Below, piece after piece: positions 44,265 to 51,999 of a DNA stretch of 64,000 nt. Origin of the DNA: Nocardioides rubriscoriae. Its GTDB lineage: Bacteria; Actinomycetota; Actinomycetes; Propionibacteriales; Nocardioidaceae. Under the pieces are notes generated by a model that saw only the letters and a list, made by a program, of their open reading frames with translations, had not been told where the DNA came from and made no database searches. A program made the translations under genes and the position numbers. The stretch lies in NCBI RefSeq assembly GCF_008087085.1, contig NZ_VIYJ01000001.1, positions 186,001-250,000 on the forward strand, in the 5' to 3' direction. The number at the start of each line of letters is the position of its first letter. The stretch's first letter is position 1.

Positions 44265-44275
44265 GACCCAGCGCC

Positions 44276-45682
44276 ATGTCCCTGACCCGCACCCCTCGCC
44301 TCGTCACGAGCAAGGACGACGACGGCGCCGCCCTGCTGACCGTCATCGTCCTGACCGCCTTCCTGGTGGTGGCCTCGCTCTCGATGGCCTTCATCACCAT
44401 CACCAACCTCGGCTCGGCACGGTCGGCCCAGCAGGCCGGTGCCGCGGTCGACGCGGCCGACGCCGGGCTCGCCCAGGGCGTGGCCTACCTGCGGTCCAAC
44501 GGCCTGTCGACGATCAACGCGTGCTCGCCGACGTGCACCAACGAGCCCTACGGCAACAGCGCGAACCCCAAGAAGATCACCATCAACGGCAAGGCCGGCC
44601 AGTACTACACGGTCTGGATCGAGCCGATCGCGCCGTACCCGGCCAACAAGCCCGGCATCTACCGCATCCACACCAGCGGCGTCGCTGGCGGGCCTGCGGC
44701 GCGCGCCGTCACCGTCGACGTGTCGGTCACGCCGTTCAAGGTGCCGATCGGCATCATGGCCGACACCGTCACCGGCGGCGGCAACGCGGGGGTGCACCAC
44801 GAGTCGATCCTGTCGACCGGGTGCATCTACAAACGCTCCAAGATCGAGTTCGACGGGATCGACAAGGCCTACGGCGTCCCGGCGGCGGTCTACTCGAGCC
44901 AGGTCATCAACGACGACGCCGGGTCGGGGCAGTACTGCCCCAACACCAAGAAGCCCCTGCACGAGACCACGAGCGGCAACGCGGGCTACTGCAACAGCTC
45001 CTTCGACCAGTCGAAGTACGACATGGACCTCAACGGCGGTTCCCTGGTCGGGACACCCTGCTACAACTCGGCGCGCGCCGAGTTCGGCAACCTGCCCCAG
45101 TTCAACGACCCCACCCACATCGCCTACAACTTCCCGACGACGTCGAAGATCGCCAACGACAAGGCGCTGCTCGACATGTTCGGCCTGCGCAAGCCACCCT
45201 TCACCCAGGCCCAGCTCGACCAGCTGCGCACGATCGCGCTCAGCCAGGGCAACTACTGGACCAGCGCGAGCGGCTGGACCTCCCCGGACGAACGGGCGGC
45301 GGTCATGTACTTCGACCTCGCGGCCAGCGACCCGGGTGGGGTCGTCGACCTCAAGGACCTCACGGGCTGGAGCCGCCCGGTCGACCAGAGCGCCACCAGC
45401 ACCCAGTGCGACACGCGGTCGCTGATCATCATCATCGAGGGCGGCAACGCCCGGCTCAACGGCAACGAGAACATGTTCGGGTCGGTCTTCCTGATCTCGG
45501 GCAGCCCCTACGGCAAGATCATGAAGGCCAACGGCACGGCCTACTTCACCGGTTCGCTGTACGCCAACGAGCTCGACCTCACCGGGACCGCCGACCTCTA
45601 CATGGACGACTGCTTCCTGGCCAACCAGTCCCCCGCCCTCGCTGACGTCGAGACGTTCAACTACCGCGAGATCGACCGCTGA
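44276..45682 (+). CDS. PilX-like large pilus-associated membrane protein
   Basis: The 468-residue protein has N-terminal DDDGAALLTVIVLTAFLVVASLSMAFI, the PilX/GspK-type N-terminal helix (GAALL instead of GFTLxE), followed by AGAAVDAADAGLAQGVAYL. The large ectodomain has many Asn, Tyr and paired Cys and is much longer than the about 200 residues usual for PilX. It is the last gene of the minor-pilin operon, 11 bases after the PilW-like gene, and is followed by a strong terminator. The C-terminal half resembles no family I can name. Confidence 0.72.
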   Translation: MSLTRTPRLVTSKDDDGAALLTVIVLTAFLVVASLSMAFITITNLGSARSAQQAGAAVDAADAGLAQGVAYLRSNGLSTINACSPTCTNEPYGNSANPKKITINGKAGQYYTVWIEPIAPYPANKPGIYRIHTSGVAGGPAARAVTVDVSVTPFKVPIGIMADTVTGGGNAGVHHESILSTGCIYKRSKIEFDGIDKAYGVPAAVYSSQVINDDAGSGQYCPNTKKPLHETTSGNAGYCNSSFDQSKYDMDLNGGSLVGTPCYNSARAEFGNLPQFNDPTHIAYNFPTTSKIANDKALLDMFGLRKPPFTQAQLDQLRTIALSQGNYWTSASGWTSPDERAAVMYFDLAASDPGGVVDLKDLTGWSRPVDQSATSTQCDTRSLIIIIEGGNARLNGNENMFGSVFLISGSPYGKIMKANGTAYFTGSLYANELDLTGTADLYMDDCFLANQSPALADVETFNYREIDR

Positions 45683-45701
45683 CCTAGTCGCGAGCACGAG
45701 A

Positions 45702-45730
45702 GGGGCGGAGGGCCACCGGCCCTCCGCCCC
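45702..45730 (+). terminator. hairpin terminator after the minor-pilin operon
   Basis: A perfect 13-base stem (GGGGCGGAGGGCC with GGCCCTCCGCCCC) with an ACC loop is followed by TTCGTCG. It is 20 bases after the stop. The convergent gene ends at 45773, so it may work both ways. Confidence 0.8.
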
Positions 45731-45772
45731 TTCGTCGTTCCGCAGCTCAGCACGCTGCGCGCCCCGTGGGAC

Positions 45773-46267
45773 TCACTCGTCGAGGAAGGCGATCTCCTCG
45801 AGCATCGCGATCGTGTCGCGGTGGGTCGAGTACGACGGCACCTCGTCGGCGACCACGACCTCCTGGTCCGACCCCTGGAGCGCGCTCGAGGACTCTGCCG
45901 GGTCGGCATCGGCCGGTGCCAGCTGCGCGAGCATCTCGGCAGCGGCCAGGTCCTCGTCGAAGAGGGTGTCGGGGACCCGTCCGCCGGCCGCCCAGGTCGC
46001 GTCGTACGCCTCGTCGAGCCCGTCGAGCGCGTCGAGGTCGTCGTCACCGGCGGTGGGAGCGTGCTCGGCGAGCACGGCCTCGGCGACGGTCCGCATGGGC
46101 TCGATCGACCCCAGCTCGCCGGGCTGGAGCCATGCGAAGAGGCCGTAGCCGAGGGTGCTGAGGGTCTGGGCCGTCGCGGCAGCCGAGGCAGCGTCAGGGT
46201 CGGTGGCGCCTCGCACGTCGGTCCCCCGGTCGCTCGGGGCAGGTGCGTCAAGCGTGCGATCGGACAC
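45773..46267 (-). CDS. acidic hypothetical protein downstream of the TadZ-like gene
   Basis: The 164-residue protein is strongly acidic, with no signal peptide. Its N-terminal 25 residues are disordered. Helical segments follow (TAQTLSTLGYGLFAWLQPGELGSIEPMRTVAEAVLAEH), then Asp/Glu-rich stretches. I do not recognise a family. It starts with GTG, 51 bases after the stop of the TadZ/CpaE-like gene and on the same strand, so it may share that transcript. A cytoplasmic partner of the pilus ATPases is possible but unproven. Confidence 0.5.
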   Translation of the reverse strand: MSDRTLDAPAPSDRGTDVRGATDPDAASAAATAQTLSTLGYGLFAWLQPGELGSIEPMRTVAEAVLAEHAPTAGDDDLDALDGLDEAYDATWAAGGRVPDTLFDEDLAAAEMLAQLAPADADPAESSSALQGSDQEVVVADEVPSYSTHRDTIAMLEEIAFLDE

Positions 46268-46318
46268 GGGTGGCTCCTCGGGTGGTGCGTCGGTCGACGG
46301 GGCGGGGTCCGGTGCTCA

Positions 46319-48130
46319 TCAGCGGCGACCGAAGAGCGACCGCTTGCGGCCACCGTCCTGCGCCGGGGCCGCGACGGCGACCGGCTGCGCCACGCGAACG
46401 GGCGCCGGCACTGTCGGAGCGGCGACGGGTGCGGCGGACGCAGGTGCGGGCGCCGGAGCAGCAGGAGAGGCCGCCCGCGCAGGCGGGGGGACCGTGGCAG
46501 CCGGCAGCGGGGCATCGGCGAACGTCGCACTCGCGTTGTCGTCGACGAGCGCGACCAGCGGGGTGCCCGGCAGGCACGCGGTCGCCAGCTTGTAGTACGC
46601 CGGGCCGAGGGTCGGGTGCTCGAGCAGGCGGTGCATCCGGTTGTAGTTGGTGCACGTCAGCACGTCCTTGGTAGCCAGCGGCACCGAGCCGATGAGCGGC
46701 ACCTTGAGAGCCGCCTGGAGGACCTGGTCGCGCTCCATGCCGACCTCGGTGACTGCTTGGTTGACGACGATGCCGATCTTCTTGCGCGAGATGCCCATGC
46801 CGCCGTTCTCGGTGGTCTGGGTGATCTCCTGCAGCGCGCGGGCCATGCCCTGCACCGAGGTGGTCGCCAGCGTGGTGACGAAGAGGATCGCGGTGGCCTC
46901 GGGCAGGCAGACCGTCGAGATGAGAGGGTCGAGGTAGTTGACCGAGGTGTCCATGACGACCACGTCGTGGGTGCGCTGCAGCATCCGGATCACGTGACGG
47001 TAGAAGTCCGGGCCCACGTCGTCGGCGGTGCGGGGGCGCACCGGAGCCAGCAGCGCGTCGATGCCGAGCCGGTCGTCGTGGACCAGGTTGGCGAGGATCG
47101 TCTCCTCGTCCCAGTCGGGCGAGACCCGGATATTGAGCGCCGTGGGGATGTACTGGCCCACGAGCGAGGCCACCTGGCCGTCGCGGGTGTCCATGTCGAT
47201 GAGCACGACCTTCTTGGGCCGGTCGACCAGCCCCTGCTCGAAGGCCTTGCGCGAGGAGTGTGCGATCTGGGCGGCGACCAGCATGGCGATCGTCGACTTG
47301 CCCGAGCCACCCTTCGACGAGGTGACCGCCATCGTGACCTGGCCGGGCAGCGGCGGCCGGGTGAGCGGGTCCTCCTGGCCGTACGGCGTCGGGAACCCGC
47401 CCTCGACGACCGCCTGCACGGCGTGCGCGGTCGAGTGGGCGTCGGCCTTGATCACGGGTTGGGCGTGCGTCGGCGGCACCGAGGGCGTCGACCGGTCGAC
47501 GGGTGCGGGCGTGGTGGGCTGTGGGTAGAGCGCGTGGGCCGGCTTGGCGTTGACCCCGGGCACCTCGACCAGGTGCAGCGGCGGCGCGGGCACGGGCACC
47601 TGTGCGACCGGCTCGGGGGCGAACTCGTGCACCTGCGGCGCAGTGAGGTGCAGCGGCTGGTCGACGTCGACCGAGTAGGTCAGGGGGAACACGGTGCGAC
47701 GCGGCGGCGGCGCGGTCTCCAGGACCGCGCGCATGCCGTCGAGGACGCTGCGCCCGGTGGTGGTGGACAAGACGTGGACGGGGACGTCCGGGTTGCCGCC
47801 GTGGGCCACGGCGGTCTCGCGGACGCGGGCGAGGAGACCGTCGACGCCCACGGCGTCCCAGGCGACGACGAAGGTGGCGGCGTGCGCCGCCATCGTGGCG
47901 ATCGCCTGCTCCAGGTCACCGTGCCCGGCGAAGATGCTGTCGCTGAAGACGATCGCCACCGACTGCTGGTCGAGGCGCCCGGCCGAGAGGTCGTCCCACA
48001 TCTGGCTGACGGACTCGACGGGGTGCTGGACGTCCCAGTGGACGCCGCTGCTCACCAGCAGCTCGTGGACCTCGGTCTCGGCGACCACGATGACCTTCGG
48101 GTTATCCATCACGATGCTCGGTTCCTTCAT
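46319..48130 (-). CDS. TadZ/CpaE-like MinD/ParA-family ATPase
   Basis: The 603-residue protein has an N-terminal domain (residues about 10-145) with a receiver-like alternation but no clear phospho-site. A Pro/Val-rich linker runs from 150 to 260. The P-loop ATPase has a deviant Walker A SSKGGSGKST (271-280), KVVLIDMDTRDGQVA and VVVMDTSVNYLDP. The C-terminal tail is a Pro/Ala-rich disordered stretch ending in basic RKRSLFGRR. TadZ/CpaE proteins place Tad pili at the cell pole. Here it is in a type IVa pilus locus, where it may localise the machine. An in-frame ATG at 48109 is an alternative start. Confidence 0.8.
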   Translation of the reverse strand: MKEPSIVMDNPKVIVVAETEVHELLVSSGVHWDVQHPVESVSQMWDDLSAGRLDQQSVAIVFSDSIFAGHGDLEQAIATMAAHAATFVVAWDAVGVDGLLARVRETAVAHGGNPDVPVHVLSTTTGRSVLDGMRAVLETAPPPRRTVFPLTYSVDVDQPLHLTAPQVHEFAPEPVAQVPVPAPPLHLVEVPGVNAKPAHALYPQPTTPAPVDRSTPSVPPTHAQPVIKADAHSTAHAVQAVVEGGFPTPYGQEDPLTRPPLPGQVTMAVTSSKGGSGKSTIAMLVAAQIAHSSRKAFEQGLVDRPKKVVLIDMDTRDGQVASLVGQYIPTALNIRVSPDWDEETILANLVHDDRLGIDALLAPVRPRTADDVGPDFYRHVIRMLQRTHDVVVMDTSVNYLDPLISTVCLPEATAILFVTTLATTSVQGMARALQEITQTTENGGMGISRKKIGIVVNQAVTEVGMERDQVLQAALKVPLIGSVPLATKDVLTCTNYNRMHRLLEHPTLGPAYYKLATACLPGTPLVALVDDNASATFADAPLPAATVPPPARAASPAAPAPAPASAAPVAAPTVPAPVRVAQPVAVAAPAQDGGRKRSLFGRR

Positions 48131-48166
48131 GGGGGTTGATGACGACTGGCACGTGCCTCGTGCTCG

Positions 48167-48562
48167 CTAGTAGCCGATGCGGGGCTGGTCGTAGGTGTCC
48201 TCGACGTTGACGAAGTCGTCGAGGAAGCCGAGGTGCTTGAACATCAGGGTCGGGGCGGTCATCCGCACGGTCAGCGTGACGCCGCCGTCGGGTCGCACGG
48301 CGAAGGTCTTGGGGTCGACCTCCTCGCCCTCGTTGAGGTCTCGGGTGGCCGCGGCGTAGGCCGCCTGGGCGGCCTGCCCGCTGACCTTCTGACCCTGGAT
48401 CGCCGTGGCCCCGGCGAACCCAGCTGACTTCAGGTCGTCGTCGACCCGCATGCGGGTGAGGACGATCGATCCGGCGTCGATGAACGACACAGCGACCACC
48501 ACACCGATGACGAGCCACGTCACGACGCGTGCGCGCGCTCCGTTCACCGTGTGCGTGATCAT
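48167..48562 (-). CDS. TadE-like single-pass membrane protein
   Basis: The 131-residue protein has one membrane segment near the N-terminus (VVTWLVIGVVVAVSFIDAGSIVL, residues about 13-35). RMRVDDDLKSAGFAGATAIQG follows, which recalls the Asp- and Ala-rich stretch after the helix in TadE/TadG pseudopilins. The C-terminal part is beta-rich (DGGVTLTVRMTAPTLMF) and also TadE/TadG-like. It has no GFTLxE prepilin signal. It is in line with the TadZ-like gene downstream and pilA1 upstream. The TadE call is by pattern only. Confidence 0.5.
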   Translation of the reverse strand: MITHTVNGARARVVTWLVIGVVVAVSFIDAGSIVLTRMRVDDDLKSAGFAGATAIQGQKVSGQAAQAAYAAATRDLNEGEEVDPKTFAVRPDGGVTLTVRMTAPTLMFKHLGFLDDFVNVEDTYDQPRIGY

Positions 48563-48639
48563 GTCGTTCCTCCGTCCTGGGATTGAGCTAGCGACTTCGA
48601 ATGGTTTATCGGCAGGAATGTCTCGCGCTTGATGCTCAA

Positions 48640-48669
48640 CGGCCCCAGAACCCGAAGGTCCTGGGGCCG
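48640..48669 (-). terminator. hairpin terminator after pilA1
   Basis: CGGCCCCAG and CTGGGGCCG pair (9 bases) around a 12-base loop, 28 bases past the pilA1 stop. This may reduce read-through from the strong pilin gene into the TadE-like gene. Confidence 0.55.
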
Positions 48670-48696
48670 ATGAGCGGTGCGGCGACCGAGCTGGCG

Positions 48697-49134
48697 TCAG
48701 GGGCAGACGGAGCCGGCCGGCTGGATCCCGCCGAGGGCCGAGTTGTAGACGAAGCCCTTGGCCGGGTCGCTTGCGCCCGTGTTGACGGCCTTGATGCAGT
48801 ACCCGCCGCCGGTGCCGGTGCCACCGCCCGTCGCGACCGTGGTGATGGTGACGGTGTTGCCGGTCGACGGCTTGAAGTCATAGCCGGTGGCGGTGATGTT
48901 GGCGTAGGTGGCGCTGGTCGCCGTGGGGTTGTCGGTCAGGTAGGTCTCGACGATCGTCGCGGCGTTCTTGACGTCGCTCTTGAGGCTGGCGTCGACACCC
49001 TTCTTGCGCTGGTTGAGGAAGACCGGGATGGCGATGGCGGCCAGGATGCCGATGATGATGATGACGACGAGGAGCTCGATGAGGGTGAAGCCCTTGTCCC
49101 GCTCGTCGAGGCTCTTGCGGATCTTGGTGGTCAT
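48697..49134 (-). CDS. pilA: type IV pilin PilA (copy 1)
   Basis: The 145-residue pilin has prepilin signal MTTKIRKSLDERDKGFTLIE, with cleavage after Gly15, Phe1 and Glu5 of the mature protein. The hydrophobic helix is LLVVIIIIGILAAIAIPVFL, and NQRKKGVDASLKSDVKNAAT follows. The C-terminal head differs from the other two copies (Gly-rich TVATGGGTGTGGGYC) but keeps a Cys pair (YCIKAV, SVCP) likely to form a disulfide. It forms part of the pilus fibre. It shares its leader and signal peptide with pilA2 and pilA3. Confidence 0.94.
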   Translation of the reverse strand: MTTKIRKSLDERDKGFTLIELLVVIIIIGILAAIAIPVFLNQRKKGVDASLKSDVKNAATIVETYLTDNPTATSATYANITATGYDFKPSTGNTVTITTVATGGGTGTGGGYCIKAVNTGASDPAKGFVYNSALGGIQPAGSVCP

Positions 49135-49302
49135 AGGAGGTCCCTTTCACGAGAACTGTGACGGAGGAGGTGGCGTCCGACCTGCGTCATGAGGACCTCG
49201 GTCTGAAAGGAGCGCCTGGTTGCATGAGTGTGTTCGGCTCGTTGCGGACCGGACTTGATGCGTCGATCGACGATATTTTCCCGCGTTTGCACCGAAATTG
49301 AA

Positions 49303-49332
49303 CGAGGCCCGAGCCATTCGGCTCGGGCCTCG
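49303..49332 (-). terminator. hairpin terminator after pilA2
   Basis: A perfect 13-base stem CGAGGCCCGAGCC with GGCTCGGGCCTCG and an ATTC loop starts 17 bases after the pilA2 stop. Confidence 0.7.
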
Positions 49333-49348
49333 CAGACCACGGGTCAGC

Positions 49349-49774
49349 TCAGGCGCACTTGGCACCCTTGGTGGCGGAGAGGCCGCCGTTGTCGGCCTTG
49401 TAGACCCACTCGGCCGTGGCCGCCGTCGTGGACCCTGCGCCGTTGTGGGCCGAGATGCAGAAGTTGCCGGCAGCGGGGGTGCCAGACACGGTGAAGGTCG
49501 TGGTGGAGTCGTGCTTCCAGCCGGCCGCGTCGAGGGAGGCCGTGGTGAAGGCGGTCGTCGAGGTCGGCGCGTCGACGGTGATGGTCTCAGCGATCGTGGC
49601 GGCGTTCTTCAGGTCGCTCTTCATGCTCGCGTCGACGCCCTTCTTCCGCTGGTTGAGGAAGACCGGGATCGCGATCGCGGCCAGGATGCCGATGATGATG
49701 ATGACGACGAGGAGCTCGATGAGGGTGAAGCCCTTGTCCCGCTCGTCGAGGCTCTTGCGGATCTTCGTGGTCAT
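49349..49774 (-). CDS. pilA: type IV pilin PilA (copy 2)
   Basis: The 141-residue pilin has the same signal and helix as copy 1 (cleavage after Gly15). The head domain is rich in Thr/Ala (TSTTAFTTASLDAAGWKHDS), with Cys in NFCISAHN and at the end (AKCA). In DNA it is identical to pilA3 over 49431-49738 and nearly so to beyond the start codon. Only the last about 20 residues differ in places (ADNGGLSATKGAKCA). The Shine-Dalgarno AAAGGGA lies six bases before the ATG. Each pilA has its own terminator, so the three are separately ended transcripts. Confidence 0.94.
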   Translation of the reverse strand: MTTKIRKSLDERDKGFTLIELLVVIIIIGILAAIAIPVFLNQRKKGVDASMKSDLKNAATIAETITVDAPTSTTAFTTASLDAAGWKHDSTTTFTVSGTPAAGNFCISAHNGAGSTTAATAEWVYKADNGGLSATKGAKCA

Positions 49775-49946
49775 GGGAGGTCCCTTTCGTGAGGACTGTG
49801 ACGGGTGGCGCCTGACCATCTGTCACGTGGACCTCGGTCTGTAAGGTGCGCCGGTTACACACACATCTTCGGCGGGCTCAGGGACTGCCTTAAACGACGG
49901 AGACAAAGATTTTCTGACTCGTCCTGACGACCACTCGCGTCAGGCC

Positions 49947-49986
49947 AAAAAAGGCTCAGAGCCCAGGCAAAGCCTGGGCTCTGAGC
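49947..49986 (-). terminator. intrinsic terminator after pilA3
   Basis: A perfect 15-base stem GCTCAGAGCCCAGGC (49954-49968 with 49972-49986) has an AAA loop and is followed on the minus strand by CTTTTTT. It is the only classic stem-plus-U-tract terminator noticed in the window. Confidence 0.9.
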
Positions 49987-50000
49987 AAACCGACAGAAGG

Positions 50001-50423
50001 TCAGCAGCCTGCGCCCATGGTGGAGGACAGACCGCCACCGTTGGCCTTGTAGACCCACTCGCTGGTGCCCGCGGTGGTCGACCCTGCGCCGTTGTGGGCC
50101 GAGATGCAGAAGTTGCCGGCAGCGGGGGTGCCAGACACGGTGAAGGTCGTGGTGGAGTCGTGCTTCCAGCCGGCCGCGTCGAGGGAGGCCGTGGTGAAGG
50201 CGGTCGTCGAGGTCGGCGCGTCGACGGTGATGGTCTCAGCGATCGTGGCGGCGTTCTTCAGGTCGCTCTTCATGCTCGCGTCGACGCCCTTCTTCCGCTG
50301 GTTGAGGAAGACCGGGATCGCGATCGCGGCCAGGATGCCGATGATGATGATGACGACGAGGAGCTCGATGAGGGTGAAGCCCTTGTCACGCTCGTCGAGG
50401 CTCTTGCGGATCTTCGTGGTCAT
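50001..50423 (-). CDS. pilA: type IV pilin PilA (copy 3)
   Basis: The 140-residue pilin is almost the twin of copy 2. The C-terminus reads GTSEWVYKANGGGLSSTMGAGC instead of the copy 2 ending. The prepilin signal and helix are as in the other copies, with a Cys in NFCISAHN and the last residue Cys. The 308-base identical block and the shared leader show a recent duplication or gene conversion. It is the first pilin gene downstream of the pilBTC block, preceded by about 165 bases of AT-richer leader. Confidence 0.94.
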   Translation of the reverse strand: MTTKIRKSLDERDKGFTLIELLVVIIIIGILAAIAIPVFLNQRKKGVDASMKSDLKNAATIAETITVDAPTSTTAFTTASLDAAGWKHDSTTTFTVSGTPAAGNFCISAHNGAGSTTAGTSEWVYKANGGGLSSTMGAGC

Positions 50424-50589
50424 GGGAGGTCCCTTTCGTGAGGACTGTGACGGGTGACGTCCGACCTGGGTCACCTGGACCACGGGTCGCGGGGGGAACG
50501 CCGCTGCACCAAGTAGTTCGGCTACCCCCCACCCGGTCTTGATGCTGTCGGGAAAAATCGGCGCAGCGGTCCAGACCGCTTACAACAGT

Positions 50590-50621
50590 CGGAGCCCCGA
50601 CCGGCTGCGGTCGGGGCTCCG
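50590..50621 (-). terminator. hairpin terminator after pilC
   Basis: A perfect 14-base stem CGGAGCCCCGACCG with CGGTCGGGGCTCCG and a GCTG loop, 57 bases past the pilC stop, separates the machinery genes from the pilin genes. Confidence 0.75.
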
Positions 50622-50678
50622 ATGGATGTACTCGTGTGATCAATGGAGCCGATCAATGCTCGTTGTTGTGATCACTGC

Positions 50679-51905
50679 TCACGAGATCAGGTCGAACACC
50701 TTGAAGATCGGCATGTAGAGCGCGACGATCATCGACCCGACGACACCACCGAGGAACGCGATCATCAATGGCTCGATGAGGGCGGTGAGCTGCTCGGTCG
50801 TCGACTCGACCTCCTCGTCGTAGAACTCCGCGATCTTGCCGAGCATCTCGTCGATGGCGCCGGTGTCCTCACCGACCGCGACCATCTGCACCACCATCGG
50901 TGGGAAGACGTCGTGCTCGGCCAGCGGCTTGTGGATGGACTCCCCTTGTTTCACTGACTCCTGCACGTCGCGCAGCGCTCGGGAGATCACCACCGACCCG
51001 GTGGTGTCGGCGACGATGTCGAGTGCCTGGAGCAGGGGTACGCCGGAGCGCAGCAGGGTGCCGAAATTGCGGGAGAAGCGCGCGATGGCGACCTTCTGGA
51101 ACAGGTTGCCGAAGACGGGGAGCCGCAGCTTGAGGGGGTCGACGACGTTGCGGATCCCTGGTTTGTGGGCGTTCTTGCGCCACCACACCACGAAGCCGAT
51201 CGATCCGATGACGAGGAACGGCAGGCCCATCTTGAGGCCCTTCGACATCATCACCAGGATCTTGGTCGGCAGCGGGAGCTCGCCGCCGAGGCTGCTGAAC
51301 ATCTTCTCGAAGACGGGGACGATGAAGATGAGCATGCCGGCGCACATCAGCATGGCGAGGATGAAGATGACCACGGGGTAGGTCAGCGCGGCCTTGATCT
51401 TGCCGCGCAGCCGGACGTCGGCCTCGAAGGCCTCGGCGATCTGCAGCATGGTCATGTCGAGGAAGCCGCCGACCTCGCCGGCCTTGATCATGTTGACCAT
51501 CAGCGGCGGGAAGGCCTTGGGCTGGCGCTCCAGCGCCTTGGAGAGCGGGTTGCCCTCCTCGATGTCGGTCTTGACGATCTTGAGGACCCGGGCGAGCTCC
51601 TCGTTCTCGGTCTGCTCCGCGAGGATCGACAGGCACCGGATCAGCGGCAGGCCCGCGGACAGCATCGTGGCGAACTGGCGCGAGAAGATCGCCAGGTCCT
51701 TGAGCTTGATCCGCTTGGGGAGACCGAGCTTGATCTCCTTCTGCATGCCGGCGTTGGCCACCCGGATGTCGAGGGGCATCGCGCCCATGCCGAGGAGCTT
51801 CTCGCGCAGGACGCTCTCGTTCTCGGCGTCGACCTTGCCCTCGACGAGCTTGCCCGACTTGTCCTTGGCGGTGAACTCGTACTTCGTCAGGGTGGCTGCA
51901 GCCAT
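50679..51905 (-). CDS. pilC: type IV pilus inner-membrane platform protein PilC (GspF family)
   Basis: The 408-residue protein has a short N-terminal helix and two GspF domains, each ending in membrane helices. The first has FSRQFATMLSAGLPLIRCLSILAEQ near 70. The second has FSRNFGTLLRSGVPLLQALDIVAD near 275. Membrane segments are near 170-195, 220-240 and 378-400. It is the rotating platform coupled to PilB and PilT. It starts 95 bases downstream of pilT1 on the same strand. Length is standard for PilC. Confidence 0.96.
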   Translation of the reverse strand: MAAATLTKYEFTAKDKSGKLVEGKVDAENESVLREKLLGMGAMPLDIRVANAGMQKEIKLGLPKRIKLKDLAIFSRQFATMLSAGLPLIRCLSILAEQTENEELARVLKIVKTDIEEGNPLSKALERQPKAFPPLMVNMIKAGEVGGFLDMTMLQIAEAFEADVRLRGKIKAALTYPVVIFILAMLMCAGMLIFIVPVFEKMFSSLGGELPLPTKILVMMSKGLKMGLPFLVIGSIGFVVWWRKNAHKPGIRNVVDPLKLRLPVFGNLFQKVAIARFSRNFGTLLRSGVPLLQALDIVADTTGSVVISRALRDVQESVKQGESIHKPLAEHDVFPPMVVQMVAVGEDTGAIDEMLGKIAEFYDEEVESTTEQLTALIEPLMIAFLGGVVGSMIVALYMPIFKVFDLIS

Positions 51906-51999
51906 GGTGCGCGCTCCTCGGTGCGGAATGACCAGGGCACCGCTCGGTCGAGCCGGTCCCTGACAGGGTTATCGGTACGGCGGCCCTGCTACTGGAGTG

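Noticed and set aside
49775..49947. c-di-GMP riboswitch in the pilA leaders
   Set aside because: No recognisable GEMM core or tetraloop-receptor pattern was seen in the leaders of the three pilins.
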